The translations under genes were made by a program, and so were the position numbers. From contig PEAD01000006.1 of the NCBI GenBank assembly GCA_002753335.1, forward strand, positions 1-64,000: a stretch of DNA of 64,000 nt. Direction: 5' to 3'. Below the pieces are notes generated by a model, which did no database searches, was not told the DNA's origin, and saw only the letters and a program-made list of their open reading frames with translations. Within the stretch, counting starts at the first letter, position 1. Every line of letters begins with the position of its first letter. The DNA is from Nitrospirae bacterium MYbin3 (lineage in GTDB: Bacteria > Nitrospirota > Thermodesulfovibrionia > Thermodesulfovibrionales > Dissulfurispiraceae). Shown piece by piece: positions 15,638 through 24,143 of the stretch.

Positions 15638-18029
15638 TCCTGCCCTTTATCTTCTTTGAAGAGGATTTGTCTTTTATGACTACCTTTTCCGAAAGCGTGT
15701 TTTTCAGAACATCGTCCATAGTATCGGCAAGGATGAATTTCATTCCCTCTTTCACATATCCCGGCAGATCATCAAGGTCTTTTTTATTGCGTCTCGGAAT
15801 GACGAGCGTTTTTATTCCCATTCTTTTTCCGGCCAGTGTTTTTTCTTTCAGCCCCCCGATAGCCAAGACCCTGCCGCGCAAAGTCACTTCTCCGGTCATC
15901 GCCACATCTCTCCTGACCGACCTGCCTGTCAACGCGGATGCTATTGCGGTAGCCATAGTTATTCCTGCCGAAGGCCCGTCTTTCGGTATTGCACCGGCAG
16001 GAACATGGATATGCATGTCAATCGTCGAAAACAAATCTTCGGCAATGCCAAGCTCCTTGCCCTTTGAGCGCACATAGCTCAAAGCCGCCTGCGCCGACTC
16101 CTTCATAACTTCACCGAGCTGTCCGGTAAGAGTAAGGCTGCCCTTGCCCTTCATAGTTGTGGCCTCAACATAAATGACATCGCCGCCGGCCTCGGTCCAT
16201 GCAAGTCCGGTAGATACGCCGACCTCGTTTTTCTTCATCTCCTCTTCCGGAAGAAACTTCTGTACGCCTAAGTATTTCGGAAGATTTTCATTAGTAATAA
16301 TAAATTTCTTGGCCTTGTTTTCTGCCACCTGCTTGGCGATCTTGCGGCATAGGTTTGCTATCTCTCGCTCCAGATTCCTGACACCGGCTTCGCGGGTATA
16401 ATGCGAGATGATCATCTTCACCGCAGAATCCTTTATCTCCAGAATCTTCTTTGTTATGCCGTGCTCTTCAAGCTGTTTGGGCTGAAGATACTTTTTTGAT
16501 ATCTCCAATTTTTCCTCTTCGGTGTAGCCCGACAGATAAAGTATCTCCATCCTGTCTTTAAGCGGTCCCGGAATTGTGTCGGTAAGGTTTCCGGTCGTTA
16601 TAAACATTACATTCGACAGGTCAAAAGGCACCGCAAGGTAGTGGTCCATGAAAGTGTTGTTCTGTTCTGGGTCGAGAACTTCAAGCAAAGCGGACGACGG
16701 GTCACCCCTGAAGTCGCTTCCCAGCTTGTCTATCTCGTCGAGCATGAAAACAGGGTTGTTGGTTCCTGCGTTTTTTATGCCCTGAATTATCCTGCCGGGC
16801 AGCGAACCCACATAAGTCCTGCGGTGCCCCCGTATCTCGGCTTCGTCCCTGACCCCGCCGAGCGACATTCTGACAAATTCGCGTCCTAACGAACGCGCTA
16901 TTGAGCGTCCTAGCGAGGTCTTGCCGACCCCGGGAGGGCCCACAAAACAGAGGATTGGGCCTTTCATCTTTTCCTTGAGTTTTCTTACGCTCAGGTATTC
17001 GAGTATTCTTTCTTTTACTTTTTCTAAATCGTAGTGGTCTTCGTTCAAAACCTTCTCTGCCGTCTTTATGTCGAGCTGGTCTTTGGTTGATTTAGTCCAT
17101 GGCAGCTCTGTGAGCCATTCAAGATAGGTCCTGATAGTGCCTGATTCGGCACTGTCCGGATGCATCTTCTCAAGACGGCGCACCTGTTTTGCCGCCTCTT
17201 TAGCCACCCTCTCGGGCATCTTCGAGTCTTCTATCTTTTTCTTAAACTCTCTTGCCTCTTCGCCCCTCTCATCTATGTCGCCAAGCTCACGCTGTATGGC
17301 CTTAAGCTGTTCTCTCAGGAAATATTCGCGCTGTGTTTTGTCCATTTCGCCGCGCGCTTCGGTCTGTATCTTCTGTTGTATAGAAAGGAGCTGTATCTCT
17401 CTGGTCAGCACTTCGCTTATTTTTTTCAGTCTTGCTATCGGGTCCGCCATCTCGAGGATTTCCTGAGACTGGTCGGTCTTCATGCCCAAGTTTGATGCTA
17501 TCAAATCCGCAAGCCTGCCGGGGTCTTCGATATTCTCGATCACCACCATCACATCAGGCAGTATGGTTTTGCCGAGCGTTACAGCCTTTTCCATCTGCTC
17601 CTTGACATTTCTTATGATAGCCTCGTTTTCGAGGGTTGATTCGGCCGCCTTGTCCTCTCCCACCCTTTCTATCTGCGCCATATAAAACTGATCGTCCTGT
17701 ATTATTTTTTTTGCTCGGGCCTTTGTAAGCCCCTGTACAAGTATCTTTACCCTGCCGTCCGGCAGCTTGAGCATGCGCATTATCATGCACACTGTGCCCA
17801 TAGAATAGAGATCCTGAGGCTGAGGCGACTCGACGCTCAATTCCTTCTGTGTGAGCAAAAGCACCATACGGTTGGAGTTAAGTGAATGGTCTATAGCCTT
17901 TATGGACATATCCCGGCCCACAAAAAGCGGCAGTATCATAAACGGAAATACCACTATATCCCTTACCGGTAGCACCGGCATAACATCCGGAATCTCAAGC
18001 TCTCTATCTTCTTTAGCGGATTCTGCCAT
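15585..18029 (-). CDS. lon: ATP-dependent protease Lon
   Basis: The 814-residue protein has the three parts of a LonA protease: an N-terminal substrate domain (PVLPVRDIVVFPFMILPLFV), a central AAA+ domain with Walker A GPPGVGKTS and Walker B VFMLDEIDKLG, and a C-terminal serine protease with the catalytic Ser687 in KDGPSAGITM and the catalytic Lys in GGLKEK. It degrades misfolded and regulatory proteins. The last 30 residues are a Lys/Arg/Ser-rich tail, coded by bases that also start thiL. It follows the hsp20 gene by 18 bases, so a protein-quality operon (hsp20-lon) is likely. AGGAG lies upstream of the ATG. Confidence 0.96.
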   Translation of the reverse strand: MAESAKEDRELEIPDVMPVLPVRDIVVFPFMILPLFVGRDMSIKAIDHSLNSNRMVLLLTQKELSVESPQPQDLYSMGTVCMIMRMLKLPDGRVKILVQGLTKARAKKIIQDDQFYMAQIERVGEDKAAESTLENEAIIRNVKEQMEKAVTLGKTILPDVMVVIENIEDPGRLADLIASNLGMKTDQSQEILEMADPIARLKKISEVLTREIQLLSIQQKIQTEARGEMDKTQREYFLREQLKAIQRELGDIDERGEEAREFKKKIEDSKMPERVAKEAAKQVRRLEKMHPDSAESGTIRTYLEWLTELPWTKSTKDQLDIKTAEKVLNEDHYDLEKVKERILEYLSVRKLKEKMKGPILCFVGPPGVGKTSLGRSIARSLGREFVRMSLGGVRDEAEIRGHRRTYVGSLPGRIIQGIKNAGTNNPVFMLDEIDKLGSDFRGDPSSALLEVLDPEQNNTFMDHYLAVPFDLSNVMFITTGNLTDTIPGPLKDRMEILYLSGYTEEEKLEISKKYLQPKQLEEHGITKKILEIKDSAVKMIISHYTREAGVRNLEREIANLCRKIAKQVAENKAKKFIITNENLPKYLGVQKFLPEEEMKKNEVGVSTGLAWTEAGGDVIYVEATTMKGKGSLTLTGQLGEVMKESAQAALSYVRSKGKELGIAEDLFSTIDMHIHVPAGAIPKDGPSAGITMATAIASALTGRSVRRDVAMTGEVTLRGRVLAIGGLKEKTLAGKRMGIKTLVIPRRNKKDLDDLPGYVKEGMKFILADTMDDVLKNTLSEKVVIKDKSSSKKIKGRNAAKSSRRANPSKKAKR

Positions 18030-18047
18030 TAAAAATTCTCCTTAAGA

Positions 18048-18422
18048 CTAAATTTTGGTCTTCTCAATTTTTACTTCGGTCACCCTGCCCTTAAGCTTGG
18101 GAAACCTTACCACAAGAACTCCGTGATTATAAGCCGCTTTGCCGCCCATAGTGTTTACCGTCAAAGGCATATTGATAACCCTTCTGAAATTCTTTACGCG
18201 TCTTTCCATGCAGAGATATTTGATGGGTGATTCATTTATGTCTTCGGTCCGTATCCCTTCTATCACCAGAAGGTCCTCATAAGTTCTGATGCTGAGGTCA
18301 TCAGGGTTTATGCCCGGAAGGTCTATCTCAAATACCAGATCCTCTTCGGTCTCATAAAGGTCTATCAGAGGCCATTCGGACGAGGACTCATAGAAAAACA
18401 TGCCTTTGAGCAGATTGTTCAT
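18048..18422 (-). CDS. Small heat-shock protein, Hsp20/alpha-crystallin family
   Basis: This 124-residue protein has the alpha-crystallin beta-sandwich: YETEEDLVFEIDLPGINPDD at the start of the domain, and the late GVLVVRFPKL, which matches the family's conserved G-V-L end motif. Small heat-shock proteins hold unfolding proteins without using ATP. The start overlaps the galU stop (TGATG) and the stop lies 18 bases before lon, so all three are probably co-transcribed. The C-terminal tail lacks an obvious I-x-I anchor other than VKIEKTKI. Confidence 0.9.
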   Translation of the reverse strand: MNNLLKGMFFYESSSEWPLIDLYETEEDLVFEIDLPGINPDDLSIRTYEDLLVIEGIRTEDINESPIKYLCMERRVKNFRRVINMPLTVNTMGGKAAYNHGVLVVRFPKLKGRVTEVKIEKTKI

Positions 18423-19291
18423 CAGAGCGTCTTTGCCTTTTTAAAAAGAAATTCTTTAAACCCTTCCGCAAGCTCCGGGCTCTTCAGCGCAAAGTCAACA
18501 GTAGCCTTCAGATATCCAAGCTTATCTCCGGCGTCGTAGCGCTTTCCGTTCATGAGCAGGCCATATATGGGGCGTTTTTTTACGAGGTCTTTGAGCGCGT
18601 CGGTAAGCTGTATCTCCCCCCCTGCGCCCGGTTTCTGATTTTCGAGATATTCAAAGACATCCGGCGTCAGTATATATCTGCCTATTATCGCAAGATTTGA
18701 CGGGGCTTTGTCGGGTGAGGGCTTCTCGACCATATCGCTGATTTTATAAACACCGCCCTCAAGCTTGCCTTCAATTATCCCGTAACGGTCCACTTCGGAC
18801 TGCGGCACCTCTTCAAGCGCGATAACAGGCGCCTTGAACTTTTCGTAAATACTCGTCATTTCTTTTAGCAGCGGGTAATCTGGATCTATAATGTCGTCAC
18901 TCAGAATTACCGCAAAAGGCTCATCCCCCATAAACGGCTTGGCACAGAGTATCGCATGGCCAAGACCGAGAGGAGATTTCTGCCTGATAAAGGCTATATT
19001 GAGATGGTTAAGCTTGTTTATTTCTTCAAGCAGGCTGTCCTTGCCCGAAGATCTCAGTTTTTCCTCCAGCCTGTACGCAACGTCAAAGTGGTCTTCAAGT
19101 GCACGCTTGTTCTTGCCGGTTATCATCACAAAATCCTCTATACCGCAGGCCATAGCCTCCTCAACCGCGTACTGGATCAGCGGTTTGTCAACTATAGGAA
19201 GCATCTCTTTAGGAGACGCTTTTGTAGCAGGCAAAAATCTGGTGCCAAGCCCTGCTGCCGGCAACACCGCTTTTTTTATCGAACTCTCCAT
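18422..19291 (-). CDS. galU: UTP--glucose-1-phosphate uridylyltransferase
   Basis: The 289-residue enzyme has the GalU signatures: nucleotide-binding AVLPAAGLGTRFLPATKASP, PKEMLPIVDKPLIQY, a late VEKP and the DAGDKLGYLKA end region. It joins UTP and glucose 1-phosphate to UDP-glucose for envelope polysaccharides. The length is normal for the family. It is the first gene of a leftward run with hsp20 and lon and has a promoter at 19359-19388. The ATG is preceded by GAGG about 11 bases upstream. Confidence 0.95.
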   Translation of the reverse strand: MESSIKKAVLPAAGLGTRFLPATKASPKEMLPIVDKPLIQYAVEEAMACGIEDFVMITGKNKRALEDHFDVAYRLEEKLRSSGKDSLLEEINKLNHLNIAFIRQKSPLGLGHAILCAKPFMGDEPFAVILSDDIIDPDYPLLKEMTSIYEKFKAPVIALEEVPQSEVDRYGIIEGKLEGGVYKISDMVEKPSPDKAPSNLAIIGRYILTPDVFEYLENQKPGAGGEIQLTDALKDLVKKRPIYGLLMNGKRYDAGDKLGYLKATVDFALKSPELAEGFKEFLFKKAKTL

Positions 19292-19358
19292 TGTTTATCG
19301 GGCCTCTTTATTGGGATTTGATTTTTCAAGGATTTAAAACCTTTACCGAAAGCAGTTT

Positions 19359-19388
19359 ATTGTAGAAATATCGCTGCCTTTTTTTCAA
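19359..19388 (-). promoter_or_regulatory. Sigma70 promoter for galU-hsp20-lon
   Basis: Read on the minus strand, TTGAAA (19383-19388) and TACAAT (19359-19364) are separated by 18 bases. This places the transcript start about 60 bases upstream of the galU ATG. Confidence 0.5.
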
Positions 19389-19612
19389 GAAGGGTTAACA
19401 GTTTTAAATGATAATGCAAGCAGAAATCTGCAATAGACATCGAAATTACAAAAAAAGTACTTTTATCGACATACAACTAGTTCAGCAACTATTGTCGCAC
19501 CCTTTTGCAGAACAAATTCAGACTCTAAAGATTATATATCAATGAGTTAATATTATGGCACACTTTATGCTTAAAAAAATGAATCTTCCCCAATTACCCC
19601 TCAGAATCCTCC

Positions 19613-19638
19613 TCCACCCTCCTCCCCGGGAGGGTGGA
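19613..19638. repeat. GC-rich palindromic element (REP-like hairpin)
   Basis: TCCACCCTCC (19613-19622) and GGAGGGTGGA (19629-19638) are perfect 10-base inverted repeats with a 6-base loop. Extra pairing is possible between the flanking TCCTCC and GGAGGA after a bulge. No T run follows, so it is not a standard terminator. Its shape and composition recall dispersed REP-type hairpins, but no second copy was found in the window. Confidence 0.6.
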
Positions 19639-19680
19639 ATCAAGGAGGAAAAGTTGAGGAGAAAATCAGCGGAGGGAGCA

Positions 19681-19890
19681 ATGAAATGCCCCAATCTAGA
19701 AAAATGGGTAATACTCAACCAATGCAATGCCTCTGTTTCTAATGAAAGCGGAAAAGGCGCCTACTATATACCAAGCATCTTTCAGCTCGAAGAGTACTGC
19801 AAAACAAAACAGTTTACACGATGCCCGTTCTTTAAATATAAGGAGGGAAAAGAAAAGTTATGCGGCAGCCTGACACTAGCAAAAATATAA
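19681..19890 (+). CDS. Small cysteine-containing protein (unknown; Y-x-P-S-x-x-x-L-x-x-Y-C motif)
   Basis: The 69-residue protein starts at ATG 19681 behind a good ribosome binding site (GGAGGGAGC). It has cysteines at residues 3 and 14 and two more in the pattern YYIPSIFQLEEYCKTKQFTRCPFF. This Y-x-P-S-x-x-x-L-x-x-Y-C...C-P motif occurs in many short uncharacterised proteins or tails of anaerobic bacteria (from memory) and may bind metal. It overlaps the next small gene by 31 bases and probably belongs to the unit that runs through the HD-GYP gene. I cannot assign a function. Confidence 0.65.
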   Translation: MKCPNLEKWVILNQCNASVSNESGKGAYYIPSIFQLEEYCKTKQFTRCPFFKYKEGKEKLCGSLTLAKI

Positions 19891-20105
19891 CAAACCTTGC
19901 AGAGGCCGTAATACTTCAGTCTTTAAGCGACCTTTGGCAGCAGAACGAAAGGCCCGACAGCATCAAGTTTTTCAAAGGAAGCGGCCTAAATGCCTACGGA
20001 AACCTTGCAGGAATGGGGCTAAAACAGATAACCAGCCTGCGCAAATTCGCAAACTTCATAATAAATCAGCAAGGAACGGTCCTTCACAGAGAAAAATTAT
20101 GCTGA
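19860..20105 (+). CDS. Small hypothetical protein (81 residues)
   Basis: This short protein (starts MRQPDTSKNI) is moderately charged and has no signal peptide, membrane helix or cysteine cluster apart from a terminal Cys. AGGAGGG lies 13 bases upstream of the ATG, a little far. It overlaps the previous gene by 31 bases and the STAS gene by 7 bases (ATGCTGA), an arrangement that favours real, coupled translation. The middle part (FFKGSGLNAYGNLAGMGLKQ) is Gly-rich. No family recognised. Confidence 0.5.
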   Translation: MRQPDTSKNITNLAEAVILQSLSDLWQQNERPDSIKFFKGSGLNAYGNLAGMGLKQITSLRKFANFIINQQGTVLHREKLC

Positions 20106-20440
20106 AATTCTCTCTCGAGAAATTCAACAATACAAGCGTAATCAAGTTCGACGGAGAACTCACATCCCATTCAGCCCCTGTGTTTAAAGAAGCCCTTTAT
20201 ATGTCTTTAGAAAATTCGGACCATGTGCTTCTCGATTTCAGCAAGACCTCTCTAATAGACAGCTTTTTTTTCGATCAGATGCGCAAATTCAGAGAGATAG
20301 CGCAAAAACTCAAAAAAAGAATAACCGTGATGAACCTGCCGCCTCACCTAAGCGACAGCCTCTCTGCAAAAACAAACAATACATTTATTAAAACAACCCG
20401 TCGCCTAGTCGAAAACACTCCCCAGCCGGCTGAAGCTTAG
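20099..20440 (+). CDS. STAS-domain protein (anti-sigma-factor-antagonist type)
   Basis: The 113-residue protein matches a single STAS domain: beta strand SVIKFDGELTSHSAPVFKEAL, then LLDFSKTSLIDSFFFDQMRK, where the Ser of I-D-S is at the position phosphorylated in SpoIIAA-like proteins. Such proteins switch partner proteins by phosphorylation of that Ser. I chose the ATG at 20099, because the longer open frame from 19934 adds basic residues unlike the family and overlaps the small gene. It is followed by a hairpin and the HD-GYP gene. No anti-sigma kinase is seen nearby. Confidence 0.8.
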   Translation: MLKFSLEKFNNTSVIKFDGELTSHSAPVFKEALYMSLENSDHVLLDFSKTSLIDSFFFDQMRKFREIAQKLKKRITVMNLPPHLSDSLSAKTNNTFIKTTRRLVENTPQPAEA

Positions 20441-20460
20441 CATGGCAGTGCTCTGCCATG
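20441..20460 (+). promoter_or_regulatory. Hairpin covering the HD-GYP start codon
   Basis: CATGGCAG (20441-20448) and CTGCCATG (20453-20460) are perfect 8-base inverted repeats with a TGCT loop. The 3' arm includes the ATG (20458-20460) of the HD-GYP gene, and the 5' arm starts one base after the STAS stop codon. A short open frame of 8 codons (ATG at 20442) lies across the structure. It could limit initiation unless ribosomes arrive from the STAS gene. Confidence 0.5.
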
Positions 20461-21696
20461 GCCTCTAAAAGAGAGTTTCGCTACACTGATAGCGACAACC
20501 CGTCTTACCACAGCGCAAGCATTGACAAACTGATAACCGGAACAAGAATCCCTTTTGATGTATTCATAAAAGAAGGGGATAAAATACGCCATCTGTTCAA
20601 TAAAGGAATGGTCTATGCAAGCTATACAAGGGATGTTCTCCGTGGCAAAAAAATAACCACTTTTTATGTTAATGATCAGGATGAGAACATACTCGAAAAT
20701 TATCTCGGAAATCCTCTACTGCACAAAATACAAGACGATGAAGACTCTCTATTGTTCCGTGAGTATTCGCACGAAAAAGAGAATTATCATCAGATAGACG
20801 GAAAAGTCTTAATTCCTGGCACCAGCATAAACTTCAACCTGCATCTCTTGTACGGATTCAACTTCAGCATATTATCTGAAGCAACCGAAAAAAATCCGCT
20901 GCCTATAGACAAAATCATCTCATCATCAGACGGCGACCTGATGATTAAAAAAAGCGATATCCCTCTTTTTAACTCATATCTGCAGTCGCTGATGACCAAA
21001 CCAGCAGAAGCAGGATTCAAGGCCCTCGCCATAAGGGAAAATTCAAAGCTGATAATGGAAGAACTGCTTGAAAACCCGCGCAGCGGTGAAGCTATAAAAA
21101 AATCTCACGACATGGTCAACCACATTGTGGATACTATCCTTGAAAGCAACGACGCGGTCTATGACCTGCTCGATATAAGCAAATACGATTTCTATACATA
21201 CACACACTCTGTGAATGTTGCTGTCATGTCTATCGGTTTGGCCAACGCCATACATCTTGAACGCAAAGAGATCGAAAAACTTGGGCTGGGCGCCATGCTC
21301 CATGATATAGGCAAAAGCAATGTGCCGAGCGAAGTGCTAAACAAACAGGGCAAGCTGACTTCAACCGAGTACCAGATAATACAGAGCCATGTGGTTGAAG
21401 GCGAGAAAATACTAAGAGAGCATCGCCATATCCCTGAAGAGTCGTTTCCGGCGGTAACGCAGCACCACGAAAAACTGACCGGAAAAGGCTACCCTCTCGG
21501 ACTGGACAATAAAAAAATCAGCCTTTTCGGAAGGATCACAGCGGTTGCTGACTGTTATGACGCACTTACCACACCACGGCCTTACAAGCCTGCCTTCACG
21601 CCCTTTTACGCGCTCTCTATACTAGTGAAAGAAAAACAGGACTTTGACTGTGAGTTGCTGAAAGAGTTCATCGGCATGCTCGGCAAAGTAAGATAA
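20458..21696 (+). CDS. HD-GYP domain protein (probable cyclic-di-GMP phosphodiesterase)
   Basis: The 412-residue cytoplasmic protein has an N-terminal domain of about 200 residues (with DKLITGTRIPFDVFI, a segment seen in other HD-GYP proteins) and a C-terminal HD-GYP domain. Key residues are present: HSVNVAV, the HDIGK metal site, HHEKLTGKGYP (the GYP motif) and DCYDALTTPRPY. These enzymes break down c-di-GMP to pGpG or GMP. There is no ribosome binding site, and the ATG lies in a hairpin, so translation may depend on the upstream STAS gene. The STAS neighbour suggests a switch that controls this enzyme (inference). Confidence 0.9.
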   Translation: MASKREFRYTDSDNPSYHSASIDKLITGTRIPFDVFIKEGDKIRHLFNKGMVYASYTRDVLRGKKITTFYVNDQDENILENYLGNPLLHKIQDDEDSLLFREYSHEKENYHQIDGKVLIPGTSINFNLHLLYGFNFSILSEATEKNPLPIDKIISSSDGDLMIKKSDIPLFNSYLQSLMTKPAEAGFKALAIRENSKLIMEELLENPRSGEAIKKSHDMVNHIVDTILESNDAVYDLLDISKYDFYTYTHSVNVAVMSIGLANAIHLERKEIEKLGLGAMLHDIGKSNVPSEVLNKQGKLTSTEYQIIQSHVVEGEKILREHRHIPEESFPAVTQHHEKLTGKGYPLGLDNKKISLFGRITAVADCYDALTTPRPYKPAFTPFYALSILVKEKQDFDCELLKEFIGMLGKVR

Positions 21697-21709
21697 GATC
21701 ACTGCATAA

Positions 21710-21776
21710 ATAACGGCCTATGGGGATAAATTTCTTTCGTTGAGGGCTACCCACTTCACAACAAGCCGGCCGTTAT
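21710..21776 (+). ncRNA. Unidentified structured leader element upstream of argG
   Basis: ATAACGGCC (21710-21718) and GGCCGTTAT (21768-21776) form a perfect 9-base stem closing a 49-base interior. Inside, GTTG (21739-21742) can pair with CAAC (21759-21762), and GGG-CTA-CCC forms a small inner hairpin. The closed multi-part shape recalls a riboswitch or small RNA, but I could not match it to a known class. It may equally be the terminator of the HD-GYP gene, although no T run follows. Confidence 0.3.
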
Positions 21777-21823
21777 GATATCGTTTATACTCTTAAAACA
21801 CTTCTAATCGATCGGAGGACAAC

Positions 21824-23017
21824 ATGGCAAATAAAATAGTGCTTGCCTACTCAGGAGGGCTCGATACATCGGTAGCTATAAAATGGCTCATCGAGAAATA
21901 CGATGCCGAGATTATAGCTTTCTGCGCTGATCTGGGGCAGGGTGAAGACCTTGAAGCGGTTAAAGAGAAGGCGCTGAAGACAGGCGCTTCAAAGGTTTAT
22001 GTCGAAGACCTGCGGCACGAGTTCGTTGTGGATTATGTATTCCCGATGCTGAGAGCCAATGCGGTTTATGAGGGCACTTATCTTTTAGGCACCTCGATAG
22101 CGCGGCCTCTCATAGCAAAAAAGCAGATAGAGATAGCGCTTAAAGAAAATGCGGATGCTGTGGCCCACGGAGCAACAGGCAAAGGCAACGATCAGGTCAG
22201 ATTTGAACTTACATACTATGCTTTGAAGCCTGATATAAAAGTGATATCCCCGTGGCGCGAATGGGATTTTGATTCGAGGCAGTCGCTTATAGAATACTCC
22301 GAAAAACACGGCATTCCTGTAACCGCAACAAAAGAGAAGCCTTACAGCACCGATCAAAATATATTTCATATCAGCTACGAGGGAGGAGTGCTTGAAGACC
22401 CTTGGGCAGAGCCGCCGGCTGACATGTTTACGATGATGACATCTCCAGAAAAAGCGCCTGACAAACCTACATACATAGAAATAAATTACAAAGAGGGCAA
22501 CCCGATAGGACTAAACGGAGAGTCGCTTATGCCTGTGGACCTTTTTGAAAAACTGAACAAACTAGCAGGAGAAAATGGGATTGGTAGGGTCGATATAGTA
22601 GAAAACAGATATGTCGGAATGAAATCCCGCGGTGTTTATGAAACACCTGCAGGCACCGTGCTTCAGATTGCACACAGGGCAATAGAGTCATTGACCCTCG
22701 ACAGAGAGGTGCTGCATCTGCGCGATTCATGGATACCCAAATACGCACAGCTCGTCTATTACGGATACTGGTTCGCCCCTGAACGAGAAATGCTCCAAAC
22801 TGCTATCGACTCTGCGCAGAATGAGGCCACCGGAACAGTAAGGCTGAAACTTTATAAAGGCAACTGCACAGTCGTAGGCAGGAAATCCCCAAAATCGCTT
22901 TATCATCCGGCATTGGCCACATTCGAGTCAGAGAAGATTTACGACCAGAAAAACGCGGAAGGCTTTATCAAACTTAATTCGCTGAGGCTAAGAGTCCTAA
23001 AAATGCTCCGTAAATAA
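21824..23017 (+). CDS. argG: Argininosuccinate synthase
   Basis: This 397-residue enzyme condenses citrulline and aspartate with ATP in arginine synthesis. The N-terminal [19 protein letters not shown] is the ATP pyrophosphatase P-loop, and the [15 protein letters not shown] segment is the second hallmark. The length is normal for the bacterial short form. It has a clear ribosome binding site (CGGAGGAC) and overlaps dprA by one base (TAATG). No other arginine genes are in the window. Confidence 0.97.
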   Translation: MANKIVLAYSGGLDTSVAIKWLIEKYDAEIIAFCADLGQGEDLEAVKEKALKTGASKVYVEDLRHEFVVDYVFPMLRANAVYEGTYLLGTSIARPLIAKKQIEIALKENADAVAHGATGKGNDQVRFELTYYALKPDIKVISPWREWDFDSRQSLIEYSEKHGIPVTATKEKPYSTDQNIFHISYEGGVLEDPWAEPPADMFTMMTSPEKAPDKPTYIEINYKEGNPIGLNGESLMPVDLFEKLNKLAGENGIGRVDIVENRYVGMKSRGVYETPAGTVLQIAHRAIESLTLDREVLHLRDSWIPKYAQLVYYGYWFAPEREMLQTAIDSAQNEATGTVRLKLYKGNCTVVGRKSPKSLYHPALATFESEKIYDQKNAEGFIKLNSLRLRVLKMLRK

Positions 23018-24132
23018 TGGCCGTTGACCTCCGCCATTGGATAGCGCTCGTTCTGACGAGAGATATTGGACCGCTGTCCTCAAACAGGCTTCTATCTGCA
23101 TTTCAAACTCCAGAAAGGATATTCAGGGCTTCCGCCTCAGCACTCGCTGAGGTTGAAGGGATGACCTCTTCTAAGATAAAAGCCCTCACAGGGTTCAACA
23201 ACTGGGATGCGGTGAAGAAAGAGATTGATAACATGAACCGCCTTGGAATTGCTGCAATAACGATTGAGGACAAGGCATACCCAGAAATACTGAAACAGAT
23301 ACCCGATCCCCCACCGGTGCTTTTTGTAAAAGGCGCGCTTGCCGAAGATGACCAATATTCTGTTGCGATTGTCGGCTCAAGAAAGATGACCGGATACGGC
23401 AGAACCGTTGCAGGACAGATATCTTCGGGCTTGGCGCGCTGCGGGCTGACGGTTATAAGCGGCATGGCTAGGGGCATTGACACGGTTGCCCACACCACCG
23501 CCCTGGATGTAAAAGGCAGAACCATCGCTGTTCTCGGCTGCGGACTGGACCGGCCTTACCCGCCAGAAAACCTCAAACTATTCGAGCGCATACAGGAATC
23601 GGGCTGCGTAATAAGCGAGTTCCCTACCGGAACACCTCCTTTAAGAGAGCATTTTCCGAGAAGGAACAGAATTATAAGCGGCCTATCGCTAGGCGTAACC
23701 GTTATCGAGGCAACCACAGACAGCGGCTCATTAATAACCGCAAACATGGCACTTGACCAGAACAGAGATGTTTTTGCGATCCCGGGCAATATAACGTCCA
23801 AGGCCTCTGAAGGCACAAACAGGCTCATAAGAAAAGGCGCCACTCTCGTACAGAAGCCCGAGGATATAATTGAAGAGCTGTCCGAAAAGTTGAAAAAAAT
23901 GATAAAAAAGTCGCTGCCTGCAGAGTCATGCATAGGAACAGAAACGGCTCTGAATTCTTTAAATCAGGAAGAAGCCGCAATCCTCAACGCGCTCGATTAC
24001 ACACCCAAACATCCGGACGACATAGGGAGAGAACTTGACATTATGCCCGGAAAACTTTTAGGTTTACTACTTACCTTAGAGATAAAAGGCCTTGTGAGGC
24101 AAACCGAAGGGAAAAATTTTTCTAAGGCTTGA
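23017..24132 (+). CDS. dprA: DNA-processing protein DprA
   Basis: The 371-residue protein has the Rossmann-like DprA domain with AIVGSRKMTGYGR, VISGMARGIDTVAH, AVLGCGLDRPYPPEN, SEFPTGTPP and FPRRNRIISGLS. There is also an N-terminal helix-hairpin-like part and a C-terminal winged-helix part (ILNALDYTPKHPDDIGREL). DprA binds incoming single-stranded DNA and loads RecA during natural transformation. It lies in the common dprA - small gene - topA arrangement. Start ATG at 23017 overlaps the argG stop. Confidence 0.95.
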   Translation: MAVDLRHWIALVLTRDIGPLSSNRLLSAFQTPERIFRASASALAEVEGMTSSKIKALTGFNNWDAVKKEIDNMNRLGIAAITIEDKAYPEILKQIPDPPPVLFVKGALAEDDQYSVAIVGSRKMTGYGRTVAGQISSGLARCGLTVISGMARGIDTVAHTTALDVKGRTIAVLGCGLDRPYPPENLKLFERIQESGCVISEFPTGTPPLREHFPRRNRIISGLSLGVTVIEATTDSGSLITANMALDQNRDVFAIPGNITSKASEGTNRLIRKGATLVQKPEDIIEELSEKLKKMIKKSLPAESCIGTETALNSLNQEEAAILNALDYTPKHPDDIGRELDIMPGKLLGLLLTLEIKGLVRQTEGKNFSKA

Positions 24133-24143
24133 AGGAGATAAAA

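Larger units (their letters stand above)
19292..19680. other. Intergenic region between galU and the small Cys-rich gene
   Basis: These 389 bases hold the leftward galU promoter (19359-19388), an AT-rich stretch in which I see no gene, a GC-rich hairpin (19613-19638), and the GGAGGGAGC ribosome binding site of the gene at 19681. An open frame from 19555 reads through the hairpin into that gene, but its extra N-terminal residues look like translated repeat and are not supported. Confidence 0.6.

Noticed and set aside
19934-20098. N-terminal extension of the STAS frame
   Set aside because: The extra 55 residues are basic and low in family likeness, and overlap a small gene. The STAS domain begins at the ATG at 20099.
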